In this document: piece by piece, positions 1 through 5,924 of the stretch
Layout of the letters: every line of letters begins with the position of its first letter
Numbering within the stretch: the stretch's first letter is position 1
NCBI GenBank assembly: GCA_022360235.1
Contig: JAKSDE010000260.1
Span: forward strand, 1-6,164
Direction of reading: 5' to 3'
Source: Cytophagales bacterium
Lineage (GTDB): Bacteria; Bacteroidota; Bacteroidia; Cytophagales; Amoebophilaceae
Length of the DNA stretch: 6,164 nt
Notes under the pieces: generated by a model
Database searches by the model: none
The model's input: the letters and a program-made list of their open reading frames with translations, nothing else
Told to the model about the DNA's origin: nothing
Translations under genes and position numbers: made by a program

Positions 1-203
1 AAGGTAAAAATAAGTAATTATAAGGAATAAGCTATCGTTTTTCGCTTTGACTAACGTGGTGGCTTGAATTACTCAGGTGTAGCACACTCAATGCATACTT
101 GCTTACTATAGAATAGCACTTTATATAGAAATAATAGTTTAATTCCAATCGAATATCCACACGACCTAGTAAATTTATTTTTAAAATATTATATAGCTGC
201 TTA

Positions 204-227
204 CAAAAAAAGTAGTAACTTTGAAGC
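204..227 (+). promoter_or_regulatory. Bacteroidota-type promoter of the RadC-like gene
   Basis: The octamer TAACTTTG at 216-223 matches the Bacteroidota -7 element TAnnTTTG exactly and is preceded by an A-run and GTAG. A clear -33 TTTG box at the usual spacing is not visible. Transcription would begin near 229-231, leaving a leader of about 20 nt before the ATG at 251. Bases 204-227 match 5925-5948, ahead of the Rpn gene, at 21 of 24 positions. The promoter call rests on the motif and its position only. Confidence 0.6.
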
Positions 228-250
228 AAGTAAATCCAAAAATAATTGCG

Positions 251-994
251 ATGAAAGTTAATTTAAAAAATGCACAGAAAATAACGCTTCGTTACGCGAT
301 AGATATCTACAGTGTCATGCAGCTCATCCTAAAGCGTGAAAACAAGATCGAACGTAACAAAGAACATTTTTGGACAATTAGTTTAAACAACGCTCAAAAA
401 ATCCTTAACATCGAGCTAGTCAGCATAGGGACCGCTAACAAAACATTAGTAGAACCCGTAGAGGTTTTTAGTGTCCCCTTACAAAAACAAGCAGTCACAG
501 TCGTGTTAATCCATAATCACCCCTCGGGCAATATCCTACCCTCTGAATCAGACCAAGACATCACTGATCGACTCATACAAGTAGGACGCATTATGCGTGT
601 GCCCGTACTCGATCATGTCATCATTACCGAAGAAAGCTTCTATAGTTTCAGAGATACAGGGCTACTAGCTCAATTAGAGAAAAGCACGAAATACGTTCCT
701 CCTTATGAATTGAAGGAACGCTACCGACAAGAGATGGAAAAAGAAATAGAGAAAATGGAGAAAGAAAAGAAAAAGGAAATAGAGAAAAGGAAAAAAGAAA
801 TAGAGAAAATAAGGAAAAAAGAAGCAGAGAAAATGGAGAAAGAAGTAGAGAGAATGGAGAAAGAAATAGAGAAGATGAAAAAAGAGATAGCCAAAAATAT
901 GTTACGACAAGGACTTCATATAGAAGCTATCACACAGGCTACGGGCTTGCGGGTAGCGCAGATTAAAGAATTGGAAAATGACGATGCCCTTTAA
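251..994 (+). CDS. RadC-like JAB-domain protein with coiled coil and Rpn-like C-terminal tail
   Basis: A 247-residue protein. Residues about 40-140 form a RadC-type JAB/MPN domain: Glu55, then the metal-site motif HNHPSGN(x)3PSxSD at 88-101 with His88, His90 and Asp101 all present. The N-terminal helix-hairpin-helix part of full RadC (about 225 residues) is missing, so this is the short accessory form. RadC-family JAB domains are predicted metal-dependent hydrolases of unsettled function, often carried on mobile elements. Residues about 155-213 are almost only Glu, Lys, Arg, Met and Ile, a single long charged coiled coil. Residues 214-243 (AKNMLRQGLHIEAITQATGL and after) resemble the short helical tail that ends many Rpn/PD-(D/E)XK transposase-like proteins, which suggests a chimera. 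A TTG at 221 is in frame but lies inside the predicted promoter -7 box, so ATG 251 is chosen. No Shine-Dalgarno is evident. It stands alone, followed by a degenerate region. Confidence 0.85.
   Translation: MKVNLKNAQKITLRYAIDIYSVMQLILKRENKIERNKEHFWTISLNNAQKILNIELVSIGTANKTLVEPVEVFSVPLQKQAVTVVLIHNHPSGNILPSESDQDITDRLIQVGRIMRVPVLDHVIITEESFYSFRDTGLLAQLEKSTKYVPPYELKERYRQEMEKEIEKMEKEKKKEIEKRKKEIEKIRKKEAEKMEKEVERMEKEIEKMKKEIAKNMLRQGLHIEAITQATGLRVAQIKELENDDAL
748..844 (+). repeat. Purine-rich internal repeat encoding the coiled coil
   Basis: A 19-base string, beginning AGAGAAAATGG, occurs exactly at 748-766 and again at 826-844, 78 bases (26 codons) apart. Between and after the copies, shorter variants built on GAGAAA, GAAATAGAG and ATGGAGAAAGAA fill the tract. 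It is nearly all purine on the + strand. The repeats keep the reading frame and encode EKMEKE-like heptads. Tracts like this can expand or contract by recombination, so coil length may vary between strains; that is inference. Confidence 0.6.
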
Positions 995-1193
995 GTTTCC
1001 ATTATTATATAGTCGACCCTTAATCAAGTATTAAATACTGTGTTTTACACTTAATTAAAATGACTATCTTAGCTCACAAAAACTCATGTATAGCGTAGCA
1101 ATATTGGCAAGAAAAGTTTTTATTGCACTACAAAACCTTGCAAAAAATAGCATGCTCAGCTATTCGTAGTTTATCCGTGAGCAACGATATAGC
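995..1193. other. AT-rich intergenic segment with no supported gene
   Basis: No reading frame here looks protein-like on either strand. The only structure noted is a small palindrome around 1028-1040 (AGTATT/AATACT) without a stable GC stem or a clean T-run, so it is not called as a terminator. The segment probably belongs to the same decayed accessory DNA as the hairpin and transposase remnant that follow. Confidence 0.4.
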
Positions 1194-1218
1194 TGTCCTG
1201 AGTTTGCAACTCAGGACA
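1194..1218. repeat. Perfect 11-bp inverted repeat (hairpin) before a Y1 transposase remnant
   Basis: Bases 1194-1204 (TGTCCTGAGTT) pair perfectly with 1208-1218 around a three-base TGC loop. There is no T-run after it on either strand, which argues against a rho-independent terminator. It lies 38 nt upstream of the ATG of the transposase remnant. Transposases of the IS200/IS605 and REP-associated groups recognise single-stranded hairpins at element ends or in REP sequences, so this may be a left-end or REP-like hairpin. The structure is seen directly; the role is inferred. Confidence 0.55.
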
Positions 1219-1256
1219 CTCATAGCCATACTTTGTATAGCCATCAGTTATAGTTC

Positions 1257-1446
1257 ATGGCAGCAGGAGGTTATAAAATTAGAGACAAGGAAGGCACTCA
1301 TTTTGTGACTTTTTCCGTAGTTGAGTGATGTATTGACCAACAAGAGCTACCGAGCTATTTTATTGGAAAGTCTGAGGTATTGTCAAAAATACAAAGGATG
1401 ACAGATTGACAGTTGGTGCATCATGAGCAACCATGTACACCTATTA
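1257..1446 (+). pseudogene. Decayed IS200-like / REP-associated Y1 transposase remnant
   Basis: From ATG 1257, 23 codons read MAAGGYKIRDKEGTHFVTFS and on to VVE, matching the usual start of TnpA_REP-type Y1 transposases (GxYFVTFxVVxW). A TGA follows at 1326. Shifting frame at 1327 continues the family pattern: DVLTNKSYRAILLESL, then RYCQKYKG, a second in-frame TGA at 1399-1401, and WCIMSNHVHLL at 1414-1446. His1432-1434 and His1438-1440 (codon positions) are the HUH metal-binding pair. The break at 1326 fits loss of about five bases relative to the expected VEWIDV. The C-terminal half with the catalytic Tyr is not recognisable. The gene is therefore an inactive 5' fragment with one frameshift and one nonsense codon. 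The alignment to the family is from memory, not a search. Confidence 0.72.
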
Positions 1447-1642
1447 AGAATACAAATGATAAAGAGGCACCGGCAAAGCAATCGATAGAACGACACAAAA
1501 GACCTCGGACTTCAAGATGAAAAAATTTTAGAGGCATTAGAAAAAAATAAAAAGAGCCTACAACTTAGGCAATCCTGTAAAAGTCATGCTTAAAGCTTGT
1601 AATATCGACAAAAGAACCGTTGATTTGGTTTTTCTTTCATAG
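1446..1642 (+). pseudogene. Broken coding remnants of unknown origin
   Basis: Three overlapping short frames read like scattered pieces of protein. Frame starting at 1446: KNTNDKEAPAKQSIERHKRP, ending at TGA 1518. Frame starting at 1501: DLGLQDEKILEALEKNKKS, to about 1557. Frame starting at 1556: AYNLGNPVKVMLKACNIDKR and on to TAG 1640. Read in order with two shifts they form one amphipathic stretch, and ILEALEKN followed by KACNIDKRTV is loosely like a helix-turn-helix protein (Fis-type or small-terminase-type). I do not recognise the family. This could be the decayed 3' part of the transposase cargo, a separate dead gene, or chance. Confidence 0.3.
1597..1627 (+). promoter_or_regulatory. 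Candidate promoter of the polyprenyl synthase gene
   Basis: TTG at 1597-1599 and TTGATTTG at 1620-1627 are separated by 20 nt. This matches the Bacteroidota arrangement of a -33 TTTG-like box and a -7 TAnnTTTG box, with one mismatch in the latter. The ATG at 1656 lies 28 nt after the box. Because the box is imperfect and lies in degenerate sequence, confidence is low. Confidence 0.3.
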
Positions 1643-1655
1643 CAGCTACTACAGG

Positions 1656-2633
1656 ATGAAATACAATATAGCCGACCTAAAGTTACTTATTGAAAAGTCT
1701 ATAGCGAGTTTTGTGCCAGGCAGCCATCCGAAAGAACTCTACCAACCTATTACCTATTTATTGAACTTGGGGGGGAAGCGGATTAGGCCGCTGCTAACCC
1801 TATTGGCGTATCAACTTTTCCGAGATAATGTAGAAAGTATCGTGAGGCCCGCTTTAGCCGTGGAAGTTTTTCATAACTTTACCTTAGTCCATGATGACAT
1901 CATAGATGAAGCACCGCTGAGAAGAGGGCACTCAACCGTGCATAAAAAATGGAATACTAATACAGCCATTCTCGCAGGTGACGTCATGATGATTAAAGCG
2001 CTTACACTACTAGATGGTCTAGAAAGCGATAAATTTTCAACCATCATAGAAGAATTCTGTAGTTGTGCTATACAAGTTTGTGAAGGACAACAACTGGATA
2101 TGAACTTTGAAACGCATGATCACATCACCGAAGAAGACTATCTTCAAATGATTCGGTTGAAGACAGCCGTTTTACTAGGCTTCAGTCTAAAATTCGGAGC
2201 ACAATTAGGCGGTGCAGACCCTCACACTACACAATTACTATATGATGTAGGTGTTAACTTGGGAATAAGCTTTCAACTAAAAGATGACCTACTAGATGTA
2301 TATGCCCAAGAGGCAAAGCTTGGTAAACAAATTGGTAGAGATATTAGTACGAATAAAAAAACGTATTTACGCATCAAAGCCTTTGAGCTAGCTGATACGC
2401 AACAAAAGAAAATATTGACGCACTGGTTACAAAAAAGCCCTGCTAATCATGAAGAAAAAGTATATGCAGTGAAAGCCATTTTCGACCAACTTGACATACA
2501 AACACACACTGAAAAAAAAGCACAGGCATATTGTAAGCAAGCGCTTACTTTAATAGAGAAAATTGAGGCAAAACCAACTCCTAAGGACTTGCTCAAGACT
2601 TTTGCAAATGAACTTTTTTATAGGGAAAACTAA
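1656..2633 (+). CDS. Polyprenyl diphosphate synthase, short-chain (FPP/GGPP) type
   Basis: A 325-residue trans-isoprenyl diphosphate synthase. It condenses isopentenyl diphosphate with an allylic diphosphate in the cytosol to supply quinone side chains or the undecaprenyl carrier. Hallmarks are intact: GGKRIRP at 39-45, first aspartate-rich motif DDIID at 80-84 followed by RRG, K169-T170, GQQLD at 144-148, and second aspartate-rich motif DDLLD at 210-214. Length is normal. The residue five before the first aspartate is bulky (Phe75) and the one four before is Thr76; in this superfamily an aromatic at -5 caps the product pocket, suggesting C15-C20 rather than a long chain. An in-frame TTG at 1620 would add 12 residues of FFFHSS-type sequence unlike the family and overlaps the candidate promoter, so ATG 1656 is chosen. 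The next gene follows after 43 nt on the same strand, a probable operon. A G7 run at 1769-1775 lies within the codons of the GGKR motif. Confidence 0.9.
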   Translation: MKYNIADLKLLIEKSIASFVPGSHPKELYQPITYLLNLGGKRIRPLLTLLAYQLFRDNVESIVRPALAVEVFHNFTLVHDDIIDEAPLRRGHSTVHKKWNTNTAILAGDVMMIKALTLLDGLESDKFSTIIEEFCSCAIQVCEGQQLDMNFETHDHITEEDYLQMIRLKTAVLLGFSLKFGAQLGGADPHTTQLLYDVGVNLGISFQLKDDLLDVYAQEAKLGKQIGRDISTNKKTYLRIKAFELADTQQKKILTHWLQKSPANHEEKVYAVKAIFDQLDIQTHTEKKAQAYCKQALTLIEKIEAKPTPKDLLKTFANELFYREN

Positions 2634-2676
2634 GAAAAGCTATTAGGTACAGTCGTATAATATTAAATTTTAAGTA

Positions 2677-3459
2677 TTGAAACCTCCAGTCATCACTCAC
2701 CTCAAAGACTTTCTAGAGGCTAAGGTAGAAGAATACAATCGACCTACTTTCATTGACGATGATCCCATTCTTATTCCGCACACTTACAAGAAGAAGCAGG
2801 ATATTGAAATAGCAGGTTTTTGGACAGCCATGCTAGCCTGGGGAAAAAGGAAAACTATCATCAACAAGTGTAAAGAACTCTTTTGTATGATGGATAACGC
2901 CCCTCATGATTTTATGATGAACCATCAAGCGCATGATTTGAAGGCATTGTTAAATTTCAAGCATCGTACTTTTAATGCTACAGACACGTTGTATTTCGTC
3001 CACTTTTTTAAAACGTATTATGAACAGTATCATACCCTTGAGAACGCTTTTACAATAGGATTGGTAGAGGAACACCCCTCTATTGAGGTAGGACTAATCA
3101 ACTTTCATCGGCTATTTTTTAGCTTAGAAGCGTCTCCTGAGCGAACACGTAAACATGTAACAACACCAGAACGCAATGCTGCTTGCAAGCGTATCAGCAT
3201 GTTTTTACGGTGGATGGTCAGACAAGACAACCAAGGGGTAGATTTTGGCTTATGGAAGACTATCAAACCCCAACAACTAGTCTGCCCCTGTGATATACAT
3301 GTAGGGCGCGTAGGCAGAAAGCTAGGGCTCATCCAACGCAAACAGACAGATTGGAAAACCGCTTTAGAACTTACCCAAAATCTAAAAATACTCTCTCCCC
3401 TCGATCCTGTAAAGTATGATTTTGCACTTTTTGGACTGGGAGTTGTGGAACAGTTTTAA
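2677..3459 (+). CDS. TIGR02757/DUF2400 family protein
   Basis: A 260-residue, full-length member of the uncharacterised TIGR02757 (DUF2400) family, common in Bacteroidota. Recognisable blocks are YNRPTFIDDDPILIPH at 20-35, IEIAGFWTAMLAWGKRKTII at 43-62, KRISMFLRWMVR at 171-182 with GVDFGLW at 187-193, LVCPCDIHVGRVGRKLGL at 201-218, and DPVKYDFALFGLGV at 243-256. The CPxDxHVxRVxRKLGL block resembles the segment around the catalytic Asp of HhH-GPD DNA glycosylases (PVDTHVxRVxxRLGL), with Asp206 and His208 in the matching places. A nucleic-acid role is possible but unproven. The start is TTG 2677: the frame is closed by TAA at 2671 and the next Met is residue 52, well inside the conserved region. 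There is no Shine-Dalgarno. It lies 43 nt after the prenyl synthase with no separate exact promoter box, so co-transcription is likely. It converges on pyrE across a 91-nt gap. Confidence 0.85.
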   Translation: MKPPVITHLKDFLEAKVEEYNRPTFIDDDPILIPHTYKKKQDIEIAGFWTAMLAWGKRKTIINKCKELFCMMDNAPHDFMMNHQAHDLKALLNFKHRTFNATDTLYFVHFFKTYYEQYHTLENAFTIGLVEEHPSIEVGLINFHRLFFSLEASPERTRKHVTTPERNAACKRISMFLRWMVRQDNQGVDFGLWKTIKPQQLVCPCDIHVGRVGRKLGLIQRKQTDWKTALELTQNLKILSPLDPVKYDFALFGLGVVEQF

Positions 3460-3514
3460 GCTAACCACTCATAGCCAACCCTCAAACCTATATTCCGCAT
3501 GACAAAACTAATCT

Positions 3515-3540
3515 GAGTTCCGAGTTCCGAGTTTTAGGTG
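3515..3540 (+). repeat. AGTTNNN heptamer element, convergent gap
   Basis: On the + strand GAGTTCC is repeated at 3515-3521 and 3522-3528, followed by GAGTTTTAGGTG at 3529-3540, a clean 7-base period. It lies between the convergent ends of the TIGR02757 gene and pyrE. No strong hairpin forms within the gap, so it is not an obvious terminator. Related elements lie at 4202-4221 and 5809-5884. Confidence 0.6.
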
Positions 3541-3550
3541 CGCAAGGTAG

Positions 3551-4201
3551 CTATTCCACAGTATGCTCCCAGCTAGCAGGATCCTTTTGCCACTTTCTGA
3601 GTGATTGTAAGGTAGCTTGATCAAAGTAGCCTTGCGCTTCCGCCTGCTGAATCAGTACGCTATAATTACTCAAACAGAAAAGGGGGATGCCTGCCGCTTG
3701 AAAATTTTTTGTCGCTATAAGGAGTCCATAGCTAAATATAGCCATCACCCCTAACACCTTTGCATCAGCCTCTTGTAAAGTTTTACACACTTGTAGCGAA
3801 CTACCGCCAGTAGAAATAAGATCTTCCAGTACTACGATCTTTTGTCTTCTTTTGAGTGCTCCTTCGATACTATTTTCCAGCCCATGGCCTTTGGGCTTAC
3901 TTCGGACATATAGAAAAGGGAGTTGTAAAGCCTCTGCTACCAAAGCCCCTTGAGGAATACCTGCCACGGCTACTCCAGCAATACCTTCTACCTCGGAAAA
4001 GTTTTCTTGTATAGCCTCTACTAAGCACTTCTTCATAAATGTCCTTACAGTAGGGTAAGCAAGTACCTTTCTATTATCACAATAGATAGGAGCGCGTAGG
4101 CCTGAAGCCCAAGTAAAGGGATGCTTCACATTGAGTTTAACCGCTTCAATGGTTAGCAACTGCTTGGCGATCTGTTCAGCAATCTGTTTTTGGCTACACA
4201 C
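3551..4201 (-). CDS. pyrE: Orotate phosphoribosyltransferase
   Basis: A 216-residue type I phosphoribosyltransferase that joins orotate to PRPP to form orotidine 5'-monophosphate in de novo pyrimidine synthesis. Evidence: the orotate-side block FTWASGLRAPIYCDNRK at 29-45; the flexible catalytic loop YVRSKPKGHG at 98-107, with Arg100, Lys102, Lys104 and His106 in the places expected from enteric PyrE; and the PRPP-binding motif VVLEDLISTGGSS at 123-135, where the usual D-D pair is Glu126-Asp127. Length is normal. The start is GTG at 4201: the frame is closed by a TAG a few codons upstream and there is no ATG. It lies 36 nt after isocitrate dehydrogenase on the same strand and has no exact promoter box of its own, so the two are probably co-transcribed, although they serve different pathways. 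No other pyrimidine gene is in view. Confidence 0.93.
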   Translation of the reverse strand: MCSQKQIAEQIAKQLLTIEAVKLNVKHPFTWASGLRAPIYCDNRKVLAYPTVRTFMKKCLVEAIQENFSEVEGIAGVAVAGIPQGALVAEALQLPFLYVRSKPKGHGLENSIEGALKRRQKIVVLEDLISTGGSSLQVCKTLQEADAKVLGVMAIFSYGLLIATKNFQAAGIPLFCLSNYSVLIQQAEAQGYFDQATLQSLRKWQKDPASWEHTVE

Positions 4202-4221
4202 TAGACCTAAAACTTGAAACT
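4202..4221 (-). repeat. AGTTNNN heptamer element abutting the pyrE start
   Basis: Read on the minus strand from 4221, AGTTTCA is followed by AGTTTTA and GGTCTA, and the GTG start of pyrE comes next without a gap. It shares the AGTTTTAGGT ending with the elements at 3515-3540 and 5809-5884. It fills most of the 36-nt spacer between icd and pyrE. An effect on pyrE translation is possible because it occupies the ribosome-binding region; that is inference. Confidence 0.45.
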
Positions 4222-4237
4222 AAAAAATTTGAAACAC

Positions 4238-5713
4238 TTACTCCCCCTGTCCTAAAGAGAATCCTCTTACTCCATCAAAAGTATAGAGATTTTCTGTTTT
4301 GATTACCGCTATATTGCTTTCGTACAAGCGATTAAGTAACGCCAAAATAGATGCGTAATCTACAGGAAGATAATGGGTTTTCCCTTTCTTTGACATAGTT
4401 GATTTAGCTAAAAAGCGGCAACGCCAATGATCGGTACAAAAAGTTTCTGGAAAGCCATTAGGATACACTTTGATACCTCGGTTAGTGATTATCTGCAACC
4501 GCAGCTGCGTTCCACAATGTTCTTCTATGCGCTTTCCTAGCTCATTAGGGTCACTACCCTCCCAATGAAGAAATACATCAGCACCTACTAATTCTTTTGA
4601 CTGATATTTTCTCTCATAAGAATGAAAAGTAATAGCTTGCATTTTTGCTGAACTGAAGTCTGCTTGTTCGAGCTGTTGAGGTACCTTTCCTAACCGTGCT
4701 ATGACTGCATCTGTAAAACTAGAAGTCCCTACTAACTGCTTACTAACGCCTTCTTGGTAGATATCTCTTGTATGAATTCCATCTTCAATCGTAGCAAGCC
4801 AGGCATTATATATCTTTTCAGCCTCTGCAGGCTGGCCGATATGTACCAACATCATTACGGCTGCATTCAGAAGCGCGGAAGGGTTAGCTATATTCTTTCC
4901 TGCAATATCAGGGGCTGAGCCGTGAATGGCTTCAAACATCGCTAAAGGCTCGCCAATATTAGCAGAACCGGCTAACCCTAAAGAACCTGTCAACTGCGCA
5001 GCAATATCAGAAACAATATCACCATACAGATTAGAAGCAATCACTACGTCAAACTGCTCAGGCGTGTCGGCTATGAGTGCACTACCAATATCAACAATCT
5101 TCACTTCTTGTTCTATAGCTGGATATTCTTTGCCTATCTCTTTAAAAACCTCATGAAAGACACCATCCGTAAGCTTCATAATGTTATCTTTCACAAGACA
5201 AGTTATTTTTTTTCTTCCACAGGCTTGGGTATATTCAAAAGCATAACGAACAATTTTCTCAGAACCAGGACGCGAGACTAGCTTCAGCGACTGCATCACT
5301 TCTTGCGTTTGGCGATGTTCAATCCCTGCATATAAATCTTCCTCATTTTCTCGGATGATGACTAGGTCTAACTTCGGATGCTTCGTACGGATATAGGGAT
5401 GAAAAGACTTGCAAAGCCGTACATTAGCAAACAAGCCCAGTGTTTTCCGAATAGTGACGTTGAGACTCTTATACCCACTCCCTTGTGGAGTGGTGATAGG
5501 AGCCTTTAAAAAAACTTTGGTAGATCGTAAAGCATCCCATGCTTCTTGTCGAATCCCTGCGGGATACCCATTTAAATAAACTTTCTCACCTATTTCGATA
5601 AATTGTGGTTCAATTTGTACTTCTGCTGCTTCTAAAATTCTTAGTGTAGCCCTCATAATCTCTGGTCCGATGCCGTCACCTTCGGCTACCAAAATAGGAG
5701 TTTTTGATAACAT
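4238..5713 (-). CDS. icd: Isocitrate dehydrogenase, long Rickettsia/Thermus type
   Basis: A 491-residue beta-decarboxylating dehydrogenase converting isocitrate to 2-oxoglutarate in the TCA cycle. Catalytic-core evidence: GDGIGPE at 12-18; substrate loop YKSLNVTIRKTLGLFANVR at 81-99 with Ser83, Asn85, Arg89 and Arg99; RENEEDLYAG at 121-130 with Arg121 and Tyr128; Lys175 in VKDNIMK; metal ligands Asp208, Asp232 and Asp236; and the cofactor loop EAIHGSAPDIAGKNIANPSA at 261-280. Residues about 345-491 form the extra C-terminal domain that separates this roughly 480-500 residue type from the E. coli enzyme (416) and from isopropylmalate dehydrogenase (about 350). Where NADP enzymes have Lys-Tyr after HGxAP, this one has Asp269-Ile270, the pattern of NAD users, so NAD preference is predicted even though relatives are usually annotated NADP-dependent. 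ATG start at 5713. It heads a two-gene operon with pyrE. 3-isopropylmalate or homoisocitrate dehydrogenase is a less likely alternative. Confidence 0.88.
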   Translation of the reverse strand: MLSKTPILVAEGDGIGPEIMRATLRILEAAEVQIEPQFIEIGEKVYLNGYPAGIRQEAWDALRSTKVFLKAPITTPQGSGYKSLNVTIRKTLGLFANVRLCKSFHPYIRTKHPKLDLVIIRENEEDLYAGIEHRQTQEVMQSLKLVSRPGSEKIVRYAFEYTQACGRKKITCLVKDNIMKLTDGVFHEVFKEIGKEYPAIEQEVKIVDIGSALIADTPEQFDVVIASNLYGDIVSDIAAQLTGSLGLAGSANIGEPLAMFEAIHGSAPDIAGKNIANPSALLNAAVMMLVHIGQPAEAEKIYNAWLATIEDGIHTRDIYQEGVSKQLVGTSSFTDAVIARLGKVPQQLEQADFSSAKMQAITFHSYERKYQSKELVGADVFLHWEGSDPNELGKRIEEHCGTQLRLQIITNRGIKVYPNGFPETFCTDHWRCRFLAKSTMSKKGKTHYLPVDYASILALLNRLYESNIAVIKTENLYTFDGVRGFSLGQGE

Positions 5714-5785
5714 AGATTCGTAAATTTTTAATTATTTTAAAGGAATAAAAGTTATTTCTATGGCAGTCGCTGCTCAAGTATCATG

Positions 5786-5793
5786 CAAATATA
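5786..5793 (-). promoter_or_regulatory. Candidate -7 promoter element of icd-pyrE
   Basis: Read on the minus strand, TATATTTG fits TAnnTTTG exactly. It lies 72 nt upstream of the icd ATG, giving a leader of about 65 nt. No convincing -33 TTTG box is seen at 19-21 nt, where the left arm of the heptamer inverted repeat lies instead. Confidence 0.45.
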
Positions 5794-5808
5794 GCACAAA
5801 AAGATTCT

Positions 5809-5884
5809 AAGTTCTTAGTTTTAGGTGGAGTTTGATAAGGTTCAATACAACCCACCTAAACTCGGAACTAGAAACTAAGAACTT
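5809..5884. repeat. Inverted pair of AGTTNNN heptamer elements between divergent genes
   Basis: The left arm (5809-5828) reads AAGTTCTTAGTTT then TAGGTGG. The right arm (5852-5884), read on the minus strand, begins with the same 13 bases and ends with the same 7, but has 13 extra bases (AGTTCCG-type heptamers) between them. Both arms are built from AGTT-initiated 7-base units, two in the left and four in the right, each ending GGTGG. The 23-nt centre (5829-5851) is unrelated. It could form a cruciform or an RNA hairpin with a bulge on one side. It lies between the candidate icd promoter and the Rpn promoter. Confidence 0.65.
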
Positions 5885-5924
5885 GTCTTTCAGCGCTTAA
5901 ACAGCCAAAACACTAGTAGAAATA

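Noticed and set aside
32..229. 65-codon open frame on the minus strand
   Set aside because: AT-rich composition with Tyr/Leu/Ser-rich sequence, no recognisable motif, and it overlaps the promoter of the RadC-like gene.
1015..1065. Possible terminator after the RadC-like gene
   Set aside because: Only short AT-only palindromes without a GC stem or an adjoining T-run.
1126..1242. 38-codon minus-strand frame (MAIQSMAMSVLSCKLRTA and on)
   Set aside because: Too short, contains the hairpin, no known relative recognised, no promoter or ribosome site seen.
1123..1308. 61-codon open frame on the + strand starting with TTG
   Set aside because: It runs through the perfect hairpin and into the transposase remnant in a different frame from the recognisable transposase sequence; no family resemblance.
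2661..2672. Separate promoter for the TIGR02757 gene (TAAATTTT)
   Set aside because: It has one mismatch to TAnnTTTG, and transcription from it would start at or after the TTG start codon.
3105..3341. 78-codon open frame on the minus strand
   Set aside because: Antisense shadow inside the conserved TIGR02757 gene.
3509..3540. CRISPR-like or satellite array at the heptamer element
   Set aside because: Units are 7 bases without spacers and there are only about three per site.
4926..5156. 76-codon open frame on the + strand
   Set aside because: Antisense shadow of the conserved core of isocitrate dehydrogenase.
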